From assembly GCA_011317545.1 (NCBI GenBank), contig WUJK01000003.1, forward strand, positions 3,472,001 to 3,536,000: a stretch of 64,000 bases of DNA. The letters are read 5' to 3'. The notes below the pieces were generated by a model. That model did no database searches. It saw nothing but the letters and a program-made list of their open reading frames with translations, and was not told where the DNA came from. Both the position numbers and the translations under genes were made by a program. Every line of letters begins with the position of its first letter. The first letter of the stretch is position 1. This stretch comes from Coniella vitis. Its lineage: Eukaryota; Ascomycota; Sordariomycetes; Diaporthales; Schizoparmaceae. Positions 23,374-34,137 of this stretch are shown piece after piece.

Positions 23374-24427
23374 TCTCCTCTCTTTTCCGATGCTGCTGTC
23401 GTATACCCTGATCAAGTTGGTTGCAGAACGAAACAAGACGAATTGCTGGGAGTGGAGAGGTCCGAGAATGCCCAAAAATGAGAGACTGACAATAAACAAC
23501 CAATTGCATTTATTTTCTCTGGCGCTTTGCAGTATACTAGACATTTGTCTTCTGGAGCACATTTGGATGTATAATGGGCGGTAGTATTTTCTAGCCGAGG
23601 TTGCTGGTGGGAATGTTGCTTAAAAAATACAAGGAATGGCTACAAAGCCCAGCAGGTGGAGTGTCTATTTGGGTGAAGGAGTATAAATGGAAATTATCGA
23701 CACAATATAGGGATACAACACGCTCATGGTTTATTTCCAGCATTGAGATATTCCCAGATATTGTATATACACCATGCAGTATTGCAGTCTTTGCTCGGAT
23801 GAAGACGAGCTTTGTCCAGGTAAAAAGAGACCATTGCTAGACAGGCAAGCAAAGGCTTCACAACCTCCATATTTGTTCAAAGGACATGTGACCACGTAAC
23901 AATACCATGCGAAGGCAGGCCCAGCATTTGAATTTACTACTATGTACCATAGTAAAGCTTACAGTAGTTTTGACTGACAGACCAAAGACGGGCACATAGT
24001 ACGGTCAAGTTTCATGATATACATAGTACAGCAGAGCAGCGATCCGGACGAGACCGAAGTAAACTACCAGGCACATCAGGGCTTGAGATCCACACTTTCT
24101 GTACGCAAAACTCCAAGATAGCGTCATTGACTTTTGACTGTCAGACCGGAAACGCTCAAGATGGATATTTTGAAAACTCGCGCCCCCCCAGAGGTCGGAT
24201 TTCTCGAGCAGTCCATACCCATGTATACAAAATTTGTTAGTCTTTGCTGAACTATTACATAGTAGAGTAGTCTGCGAGTAGAGCGCGTTGTCTGATTACC
24301 AAGCAGTATTACTGGAGCTGGGGAGGGTATTGAGACAGAAGAGGCGAAACCCGGGATCGGCCTTTGAGAACGAAGTAAGGCCGTGCTGCCACTTTTTTCT
24401 TCTTTTTTTCGTTTTTATAAGACATGC

Positions 24428-24459
<32 letters not shown>

Positions 24460-25356
24460 ACGCAGTGCTTTAGCTTGTATTAAAATTCCTTGATCGTCTG
24501 AAAAGTAGATTGTAGATGTTGACAATATCAAGATGGAGAAAATTGAGAGCTCCGAGCAGCGCGAGCCCCGATTTGGCAATTTGGATTACAGATAGCTCGT
24601 GCATCGATCCTCGGTGCATTTGCCGGCTAGGCCCATTGAAGCACTCTGGAGAAGACTCCACGCACGAGCGGGTTCTCAGCGGGGAGCAAATGGTCGGCTA
24701 CGGGCCCGCGCTGCAAGATACAGTGTCAGAGCCACCTGCCATGAGAAATTACGGGGCGATGTTAGCCCTGTTGCTGGTCCGTTGCACGGCTTACACGCTC
24801 GGGAGCCAATCACGGTAGGGCAATTACTCGTTGGGGGCTTGGACTCGACGGTGCTGTCGCGCATGTCCAGCTTGCTAGATGGTGAGACAAGAAGCATGTA
24901 GCTAGGTAGTCTGGTAGTGACAACTTTAGGCGTGCCTTCCTCGGAAATGGGATTACTGTACATATTATGCGTTGTTGTCTGGTTTCTTGAGCCTTCCATG
25001 GGAGGCAAGTCCCCGAGATACCCTTGGAATCATTCTTTGACGGCCCTTTGGTTTCACTTTTTTTCTTCTTCCCTCTCCATACGTTGAAATTGTGACTCTT
25101 TCCGCTCACACTAGACTCGCACGGCTTCTTGCCTCGTGAACGAATAAATACCCACGCCGATCCGTAACCGGACGAAACCCAGTGAGTTGTCTCTTGTTCC
25201 AATTCTTCATCTTGCAAATCCCTTGCCTGTATCATCACCGCCACCTGTCCTTCACACTCCCCAAACCCAGCGCCGTCGTACGATACCCGACAACTGCCCT
25301 TTACCATCACCACCAGAACTAACGCCTTCTATCCTTTGCCATAGCAGCAAGACATC
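23374..25356. other. Intergenic region between PRP39 and the peroxidase gene
   Basis: No supported gene. It includes three TACATAGTA-type motifs (23938, 24020, 24256), a T-rich tract at about 24391-24460 with a run of 15 thymines, and a pyrimidine-rich promoter region before the peroxidase start (about 25190-25340). Confidence 0.5.
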
Positions 25357-26574
25357 ATGGCCACCACAACCCGCCAACTCGCTCGCTCAGCAACGCGCCT
25401 CACAAGCCGGAGGACTTTTGCCACGTCTGCTCCCAGAGCTGCCCTCCGGCAACGCTATTCCGGCCAGCAAGGCCATCGCTTCTACTCGTCCTCTTCAGAA
25501 CCCCCCAAGCCCTCCTCATCCTCGTCCTCGCTCCTGTACATCCTGGGCGCTGCCGCAGCTGCGGGGGCTGGCTACTTTGCCTACACCTCCTCGTCGAGTC
25601 CACAACCGATCACTCCCAAGACCTTGACAAACCCGACCAAAGAAGATTATCAAAAGGTGTACAACGAGATTGCAAGTCGATTGGATGAAAATGACGAGTA
25701 TGACGACGGCTCATATGGCCCCGTCCTGGTGCGTCTTGCGTGGCACGCTTCTGGCACGTATGATGCCGAGACTGGCACAGGTGGCAGCAACGGCGCCACC
25801 ATGAGGTTCGCTCCCGAGGCCGACCACGGCGCCAACGCTGGCCTTAAGCACGCCAGAGACTTTTTGGAACCTGTCAAAGGTAAGTTTTCAGTCACGGCCC
25901 CTTTCGCTTGTACCTTCCAACGTAGCCGCAGAATTGCTTGCGGTCCTCCATGACACGAGCGTCTTTGCTAACGCTAACTGACAGAGAAATTCCCCTGGAT
26001 CTCCTACTCTGATCTCTGGATTCTGGGCGGTGTCTGCGCAATCCAGGAGATGCTCGGACCCAAAATCCCCTACCGCCCAGGCCGTAGCGACCGCGACGTT
26101 GCCGCATGCACGCCCGATGGACGTCTCCCAGACGGTGCCAAGGGACAGGATCACCTGCGATCCATCTTTTACCGCATGGGCTTCAATGACCAGGAGATTG
26201 TCGCGCTATCCGGCGCACACGCTCTTGGCCGATGCCACACAGACCGCTCGGGCTTTGACGGACCTTGGACCTTCTCGCCCACAGTGCTGACCAACGACTA
26301 CTACAAGTTCCTGACGGACCGCAAGTGGCACTGGAAGAAGTGGGATGGCCCCAAGCAGTATGTGAACGAGGATGAGTCCATCATGATGCTGCCCGCCGAT
26401 ATGGCGCTAGTGATCGACAAGAAGTTCAAGGAGTACGTTGTCAAGTATGCCAAGGACAACGACTTGTTCTTCAACGACTTCCGCAATGTCGTACTCAAGC
26501 TCTTTGAGCTTGGTGTGCCATTTGCCGAGAACAAGGAGAGGTGGGAGTTCAAGACTCTTGGAGAGCAGGAGTAA
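25357..26574 (+). CDS. CCP1: Cytochrome c peroxidase, mitochondrial, two exons
   Basis: Exons 25357-25879 and 25985-26574 (intron 105 nt) give 370 residues. The first 50 residues are rich in Arg/Ser/Thr without acids, a mitochondrial targeting sequence. A hydrophobic Ala/Gly segment (LLYILGAAAAAGAGYFAY) then resembles the inner-membrane sorting segment of Ccp1, placing the enzyme in the intermembrane space. The catalytic core has the distal site in VRLAWHASG (Arg126, Trp129, His130), the proximal haem ligand His253 in LSGAHALGRCH, and Trp269 in GPWTF, 16 residues on as in the yeast enzyme (His175/Trp191); this Trp carries the radical of compound I. The enzyme reduces hydrogen peroxide with electrons from cytochrome c. 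No residue loss is seen. Confidence 0.96.
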
Positions 26575-27950
26575 GAAGAGTTGTCGTCGTGTATGGAATG
26601 GACTAGAGAATGGTGCCAAGACGAAAGAACACGGATGGTACTCGAGCTATAATTAGATCAACGGTAGAATCTCGTTGGTAAAAGGCTAGACCTGGCTGGA
26701 TAGACGACGTTTACGACTGTATAACACATTTTTTTTATTGCATGTCTCTTGTCCACCTTTGTCCCTCGTGGTAATCAAATCGGCAGCTGAGAATGGCTTG
26801 AAGTAGGATGAAACTCGCCTGATCGTCTTGACGGGACCGAGGAAGACCCTTGAAGATGAAGCGAGATCTAGTACTCGAAAATCAACAAGAAGCCCAAAGA
26901 GTAATGAAGACACAACAAGAAAGATTGGGGTAGTTGAGTCTCAAACAAGACATAATAGTGGCAACGTTTAAACTATATACCTGTAAGTCACATTGGAAGG
27001 CCAGACCAATCGGCTGCTTAGGTAGCTGTTCCCCAAACCCATCCAATTCCTGCCTGCGAATCTTCCTGGCACCCCTCTCCGCCCCCTTCTTTTTGCAGCA
27101 ATTCAAAGTTTCGTGGCACACACAGATGCACACAATCTCCCCTCCTCCCCCCCATCCTTGATTTTCCCGCAATTCTGTTACAAGACGAAGGGGAAAACAT
27201 GTCAGCCAGGAGGAAGAAGAGGGCGTGGGAACATGGGAGACGGCAAAGCGATGATTTGGACCCTTATGAGCGGTCTTTATGTGTATGTGTCCCGATATGG
27301 AATTAGATGTTTACTGTATCTTTGATCTTGCTTCCAAGTAGAGAAGTTGCTAAGCATCGTCTTACCCCCGAGGAAGTATATCCAGCCTTAGTTTACTTTA
27401 GAATGTTTTTGAATGTTTCTGTGGAGGTGTTTGTTGTGCTTGGGGATTCAGGCACAATGGATTTTCAAGTTCCTTTCCATGGCCCTCTGGGTAGGAATTG
27501 AGATGGGCTGACTAGTCTATCAATCACTCAGAAGAGTGGGGAGGTGGGGGTGGAGTATCGTTGAGGATATCTCCAGGATGGGCATCGTCAAAACCTTGGT
27601 GAATCTGGGGGTATCTAGATGGAATATGTCATTCAAATTCTTGAGAGGATGAATGAAGGATAATTCTATCTGTGCAAGACTCATAACGTGCTTCTTTACC
27701 ACAAGTTCTGATTGCAAATAATATATATATAGTGTGCTGTGGTGACCAACGCGCAGCTTCTCGAGCGCAGATTTCCTCTGCAAGCCGTAACGCGGTGACA
27801 TACTAATTTGCTAGACAATCCAATCTACACACAGCAAGTGTCCCGAAAGTAATACTATCAAGCATGCATGGCAAGCAGCTCATTCGGTTCCAACCCTTCA
27901 CCGGCTTCTTCGCCGATATATATAGTACAACTTGCTACGTGAGTGAGTAC
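26575..27950. other. Intergenic region ending at the AT-rich block
   Basis: No supported gene. Base composition is normal until about 27,950 and then changes abruptly. A short TA run (ATATATATATA) near 27720 and GATATATATAG near 27915 come just before the boundary. Confidence 0.5.
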
Positions 27951-27987
27951 ATATAGTGTACGAGCACCTTCGCTTCGCTACGGTTCG

Positions 27988-28014
27988 CCGCCCACGGGCG
28001 GGACCCTTGCAGGG
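27988..28014. other. GC-rich hairpins near the Helitron 3' end
   Basis: CCGCCC (27988-27993) pairs perfectly with GGGCGG (27996-28001) across a 2-base loop, and CCCT-TGC-AGGG follows at 28004-28014. On the minus strand these lie just inside the downstream end of the element, where Helitrons carry a terminal hairpin. They are the only GC-rich bases in the surrounding kilobases. A canonical CTRR terminus was not found beside them. Confidence 0.55.
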
Positions 28015-28399
28015 AGCTTTTAGTATCGAAAAATATATGGGGCTTTGATAATTCTATAGTATCTGATTGGTCTATATGCAAATCTGCCTACCGCGGAGCT
28101 TATAGCACCGTTATTATTAATATTTAAAGATACCGTGCCTTTTAAAAAGTACGCATTCTTTCTAACGAAGTACGCGCTACGCCTAAATGCATATTTACTC
28201 TTTGCAATAATAGTAATAATCGCTAATATACGCGCGAGTATAAATACGATTAATTCGATCTATAAGAATACTATCTCCTAGTCTATATATCTAAATTTAT
28301 TAATATCTACGGCCTTTGCTAATATTTTAGATATCTTTATTATAGAACTTCTATTCCGTACCTCGCTAGAACCTAATATATCTATTACCGTTGCGTCCG

Positions 28400-28754
28400 C
28401 TACCCCCGCTATATATTAAACGCGTTTTAAAAGAGCGTATCTAATACTATACGGGGGAACTAATAACTTAACTACTACTATTATTACTACTATAGCTAGC
28501 TATAACGCCGCTAACGGTAGTAACGGTAATTATAACGGCGATAATAATACGGACGATAATAATAATAATAATAAGGACGGCGATAATAATAATAATAATA
28601 ACGATAACGACGGCGGGGTAATAATAATAATAATAATAATAACGATAATATTAACGCCGACGATACGGGTATATATAATAATAATAATAACGACGGCGAT
28701 AACGATACGGACGGTGATAATAATAATAATAACGACGGCGATAACGATATAGAC

Positions 28755-28787
<33 letters not shown>

Positions 28788-30290
28788 GATATAAGCGGTA
28801 ATAGCGATAATAATAATAATAATAATAACGATAATAATAATATTCCTAATATTCCTCCGACTTAATTTAGTATTAGCGCCTAGCCTATAACTATTCCTAG
28901 TAACTAAGTGCTTACTATTATCGCTCGATTCGGCCGAAGTATTAAAAAACTACCGAAAACTCTCGATACCCTCGACTAATACTATAAAGCCGACGATAAT
29001 AATACTAGTAACGTTATTCTCCGGCCCCTCGCTCGTATTAAATTTAATCGTACTTAAACTATTAAGGGCTTTATAATATAATTATTAGGATAACCGGCTC
29101 TTATTCCTTACGTAAAATATATAGATAGTTACGGGCCTTTTATCGAATACGTTAACTTTATTAATATTACCTTTAATACTTATAGCAATTATTACTATAG
29201 TTCCGAAGGTAGTAAGTATAATTATTATATTAAAGTTATTACTATTACCGCTGCTAAAGTCGCTTTACTTAATACTAGTATATCTTCTATTACTATTTAT
29301 ATAACCTATATAGTATTAATTAATATACTAATAATCTTTTATTATAGATAATAGTTAAGTAGGTAAGATTTATAAAGTATAATAGACTACTACCCCCGCT
29401 ATCGCCGCTAGTATATATTACCTTTTAATATATAATATTTATAGAATCTATACTATATTAATTATTATACTAACTACTATATATATAGATAATCCTTAAG
29501 TTAGTAAGAAGCGTAAATTATAATAGCCCCCCGCCGCCGCCGCCGCTGCTATCGCCCCTATTATAAAGAAGATTAAGAAGATTAAGACTAATAATAAAAA
29601 GAATAAAAAGATTATTAAGACTAATAGTAAAAATAATAATAATAACGATAATAACGGCGAGAGTAGTTCCGACGATAATAATAATCTATATAGATTCCGA
29701 TCTAACCCCGCTTATAATACTCGTTAGCCGATACTTATAAAGCTAGTAAATAAGGCTAAGCTTACTAAATCTAAAACTATTATAAAGTATATTCTTAAAA
29801 CGGGTATTATACTTTTATTAAAGAAAGCTATTATTATTACTATTAAGATTAAAGCTATTATTAAGCTACTTATAAATATCGCCGCTATCGCTACTTAACC
29901 GATACCTTTATTATAATAAATATAATAGGCGTAATAACCTTAGCCCTTTATAATATTCCCGCTTAATACTTAATTTCCTTATAATACCTATAGATTCCCT
30001 TAATACCCTAGATTCTTCCCGTTCCCGTAGCTATAGCTATAGCCTACGATTCCTATTTAGCCGCTTATAGCCCTAATATAGCCCTATACCCCTACCGGCT
30101 ATATTTTAATTACTATACCTAATACTATAATCTATAATATTTACTATAGCCTTTATACTTTATAAAGTATAATACCTATATTATAAATATTAGTTCCTAT
30201 ATTATAAAGCTTAATAGATACTATTAGCGATAATATTCCTAATAATAATAATAATAACGATAATATAATTATAATTATTAATTAGGAGGA
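28400..30290 (+). pseudogene. Degraded Asn/Asp-rich reading frame inside the Helitron
   Basis: On the plus strand, opposite to the helicase, stretches read as protein-like sequence interrupted only by TAA/TAG. There are long Asn/Asp/Gly runs (about 28,500-28,850), a hydrophilic segment (RFGRSIKKLPKTLDTLD near 28,930), a Lys-rich part near 29,560-29,640 and a Pro/Tyr/Phe-rich part near 29,940-30,100. Several frames are involved, so introns or indels must separate the parts. It would be a second Helitron gene transcribed towards the 3' end of the helicase gene. No family is recognised, and low-complexity DNA after RIP can imitate such sequence, so confidence is low. Confidence 0.35.
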
Positions 30291-30299
30291 ATAAGCTTT

Positions 30300-33200
30300 A
30301 TTATATTTTAATTTTATAGGTTTTCTATATTAGGCCGGTTAATACCTTAATACTTATAGGACTAGAGTTTTATAAAAGAGTTTATTAAGAGTTTTAGTAG
30401 ATATATATATAGGTTATAGAATAATTAATACTATTAACTAACTTTATACTTATATTAAGCCTTATAGTTATATTATATTCTTATAAACTAATAACTCGTT
30501 ATATATAATATTTTATAACCGGGTCTTATTTATAATCTATAATATATATAAGCCGTTTATATTAATAACGCGTAAGACTATTATATAGAATTAACCGTAT
30601 AAGAAAACCGGAACTCTAAGGTTAATACCTATTATTATAAAAGACTAGCCTTAAGATTTATTAATTATTATTATAAAATATAATTATATAGGGAATTATA
30701 ATCTTATAATCGGATACGGGGATTCTTATAGCGTTATTATAAGCTTAATTTAGGGGATTAGGCGAACTTAGCTAATATTCTCTCCGGTTAGAATATATAT
30801 AATAAGGTAATATTTTTTTATCTTAATAATACTTAAATAGGTATTATTATAAAGTTTACCGTTTAGATTAAGGTTTTATAGCAGAATAATCGGAGCCCCT
30901 AGCTTTATATAGAGATTTATAGGCGGTAGTAAGGTAACTTCGAAGGACTATAAATATTCCGGGGATAATTAAAGAGTAAGCTTATTCGCTAAGCTTACTA
31001 TAATCGTTATAGAAAACCGTAATATTATAATATCTCCTAGATACCGATTTAGCGTTATTATATTAAGTTTATTAATAATATTATTATAAGAGGTAAGAAT
31101 ATAACGATTAGTAAATACGGTAGGATTAGTTAAGCTAGCTTATAAGAGAGTTTCGGGATAAACTATAGTAAAGAAATCGGTAGTATAATCGTATATAGAA
31201 ATACTATCTATAAGCTTAATAAATCTTTAAAGTTCCGGTTTATATAATAGGTTTTATAGCTATTTAATAAAGCTAGTATTTATAGTATTAGCCGACCGTA
31301 CCTATATATTTTTAGTTAAATAACGGATACGGAGCTTCTTCTAAATCGTAAACCTCGAAAGTAAGGCTTAAATAACCTTTATACGGGACGCTTTAGGAAT
31401 TATAAGGGGGATTTAAGTAAAATTACTACTTAGAATAACCGGAATTCTACCGAAAAGAGAAGCTTCCCCCCGAATATCCTATAAAGTTCTATTAATAGCC
31501 TCGAAATAATACCGATATTATATAGAAACTTTATCTTAGATAATTAATAATATTTATTTTAGTAAATCCGCTAAAATAGAGTTCTTACGGATATTATAAG
31601 TTAATATTTTATAAACTTATAACGGAATCTTTAGGCGAGAATAAGATATATAACTACCTAGTAATAGTAAAATAGTAATACCGGAGGATATTATATAAAG
31701 GACGATCTTTTATAAAGACCGAAAATATATAGCGAGACCCTTATAAAGGTAGGTCTTTCTAATACCTCCGGCTCTTTAAATAAAGTAATATATAATCTTT
31801 AGATCTCTTTCGATATATATAATAATTTCGGAATAGTATTCGGCTTATATAATATTAAAGTTAGTTATAATATCATTATAAATATCCTATTAAATAACTA
31901 GAATATATATTATTTCTCGGGTAAGAAGCCGATTAATTCGTAAATACTATTAATCGTACTTAGGCTAAGGTAAACTATACTATTATAATATCCTATTATT
32001 ATTAAGGAGTATTTTACTTACTAAGTAAAGACCGAAATTATAGTAAGTAGTTTATAAATCCTATAAACGTTAAGATAAGTTATTACGCTCCCGAATTCGG
32101 TAAGGTAGGTTATTATAAAGACCGTCTTAAAACTAAATCTATAATCTTAGCGGATTTATAATATCCTCCGATAATAAAGCTATAATAAATAGCTATTATA
32201 AAGCGTAATTACTCTTAAAGCTCTAGGCTTCCTAAAAGTAGGATATCTATCGATTATTATCGTTAAGTAAACCTATAGTAGTATAAGCGGCTCGAAAAGT
32301 AGGATAAACTATCGAATTTATTATATAGGTATACTCGAAGGATTTAAGCCTAGGAAAAGTATAAAGTAATAGATATAGAAAGTACGTTTCTCCTATAATA
32401 AGAGGTATAAAATTTATATAACTTAAAGCTATATTATATTAACGGGGTTTCTAGCTTTATAAACTTTTTTACTAAATATACTACCGGGGGAAATCGATAT
32501 AGAAAGTATTTATAGCGCTCGAATTTACCGAATTATACTTAAATTAACCTATAAGCTCCGACTTTAACCGTTATATAAGAGTATTAAGCTCTAATACCGC
32601 TAGATCGGTCCGAAAAAAGATTAGTTACTAATTTTCGAGATATATAGGTAGCTAAATAACTAGCGGATACTCCTTATAGATAGAAAACTTAAATAGCTAT
32701 ATAATAGCCTCCGCGGGATTAATATACCGGTACTATAAATAATATATAATCTCGTTAATATTACCGTTTTCGTTATAAAATAAGATTATTATTAGATCTA
32801 TACCTTTCTAAATATATTTATATATATATTTAATAGCGTTAATACTTATATAGATCTTAATATTAATATAAGCTTAATACTTTCGGTAAAGATATAGATT
32901 ATACGGGATAACCTAACGGTTATTAACCTAAAGTCTAATACTATTTATAATCTTCTCGACCGAGATATTATTATTATAATATCGATATATCGGATAGCTA
33001 TCTCTAGGTATAATTATTTCTTTAGTAAAAGCTTTTAGAAATCGTTTCGAATATTTTAGTACCTTTCCTAACATAAGCGGGTATATATAAGGATTAATAG
33101 GATTTTATAAACTATAGGGTATATATATTATTACTATAGTAATAAGATCCTGTAAAAATCTATCTAGGTCCTTATCGGGGGTAGGAATCTTAGCTCGAAT

Positions 33201-33774
33201 AATTTAATTAATATTTTCGGGAGATCGATATAGGGAAGCTATAATATCGGAAAGAAATAATAGGATATACTTATATAGTAACCCTTTTTTTTAGAACTCT
33301 ATAATCTAGATAATACCCGTATAGCTATCGAAAATACCGTTATAAAGCTTATTAATTAAGGTAGTAGACTTTAGGTAAAAAACCCTATTTATAATATCGG
33401 GTCGGTCTATAGTATTTTCTCCGGCGCTTAGCTTATAGGTAATCTTTAGCTAGTTAGGATTTATAGTTATTATAATAAAGAAAATTAGAGGGCTAAGTAT
33501 ATATATAATTATAATTAAATCTTAATAATATTACTAAATAAACCGAATACCGCCTATATAAGTTATAGAAAGAATAATATACCTATTAATATTAATAGTA
33601 TCTTTATTACTATTTTATAGCTAATCTATTAGCCTATTATATAAGTCTACCCGAATCTTACGTTAATTAAGCTTAAACTATTATAGCTTCTACTAATTAT
33701 TATAAGCCTAAAGATTAATTAAAAACTATTAAAAAAGCCTCCGAAACCGAAACGGGATATAAAGCTATTATACC
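30300..33774 (-). pseudogene. Helitron Rep/PIF1 helicase gene, 3' part, destroyed by RIP
   Basis: Minus-strand translation shows, in order, a fragment like LVEAIIV...QLT just inside the retrotransposon junction (the segment after the Helitron-like N domain), then the Rep core with IDRPDIINRVFYLKS and the metal-binding HUH site, where the two histidines now read as tyrosines (LLYKYILLFL). The helicase follows: a Walker A remnant before KTYLY near 31,746-31,769, then KIVLYIISSGI, YSRLKIPL and RYYFEAINRTL, the order seen in PIF1-type Helitron helicases. All stops noticed are TAA or TAG, as expected from CAA, CAG and TGG under RIP. The 5' part of the gene lies beyond the inserted retroelement at 41149-42600. 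Not functional. Confidence 0.8.
33770..33774. repeat. 5-bp target site duplication, left copy (ATACC)
   Basis: ATACC immediately precedes the left LTR and is repeated exactly after the right LTR at 41149-41153. A 5-bp duplication is typical of Ty3/Gypsy integration. Confidence 0.92.
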
Positions 33775-34013
33775 TATTAGAGTCTAAACTGGAAACCTGC
33801 TTATACATTACTTAAAAGCAATAGGAACCCTGCGAAGTTAATTATATTTATAATTAAGGATGGAAATTGGGATATAGAAAAAGAAAGAAAGGAACTAAGT
33901 TTAGTTTAGTTTCTAAATATAACCTTATTAAAAACACATCTTGAATACTGCTAAGATCCTGCTTATTAGATGCTTTCTTGTATCCTGTCACTTTGCCCAC
34001 CAAAACCCTAATA
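33775..34013 (+). repeat. 5' LTR of the chromovirus (239 bp)
   Basis: It starts TATTAG and ends CTAATA. The partner LTR starts TATCAG and ends CTGATA. The presumed ancestral ends are TGTCAG and CTGACA, the canonical TG...CA form, changed by RIP. It aligns with the 3' LTR without gaps over 239 bp; 12 positions differ. Confidence 0.95.
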
Positions 34014-34137
34014 TTCTGAACTTCTTTTCCAAGGGTGCAAACCGGTAAGAACAAGAATACCATCCACCCGACGCTCTTCTCGTATTAGTCGCGCCAATAC
34101 TGCGCCAACGTAGCGAATTTCCTCAGAATCTCCAAAC

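Larger units (their letters stand above)
27955..33774 (-). mobile_element. RIP-degraded Helitron, low-coordinate part (helicase half and 3' end)
   Basis: The block is extremely AT-rich and almost devoid of CpA and TpG. Read on the minus strand it still shows a Helitron Rep/helicase: an HUH-type replication-initiator region at about 33,230-33,490 and a PIF1-like helicase at about 31,300-31,790. Together with 41149-42880 it forms one element of roughly 7.5 kb, split by the retrotransposon at 33775-41148. The outer boundary at about 27,955 is set by the change in composition and the hairpin just inside it; the exact terminus is not resolved. Helitrons move by rolling-circle replication and make no target duplication, so none is expected. 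Confidence 0.8.

Noticed and set aside
24599..25313. Several 100-170-codon frames before the peroxidase gene
   Set aside because: They overlap in different frames, lack domains and cover the pyrimidine-rich promoter.
28450..28860. AAT/GAT trinucleotide clusters considered as a CRISPR or satellite array
   Set aside because: No regular repeat-spacer pattern, and CRISPR arrays do not occur in fungal nuclear genomes. The clusters are low-complexity trinucleotide runs.
33854..34063. 69-codon minus-strand frame in the 5' LTR
   Set aside because: It crosses the LTR end and is interrupted in the other LTR; it is a chance open frame in AT-rich DNA.
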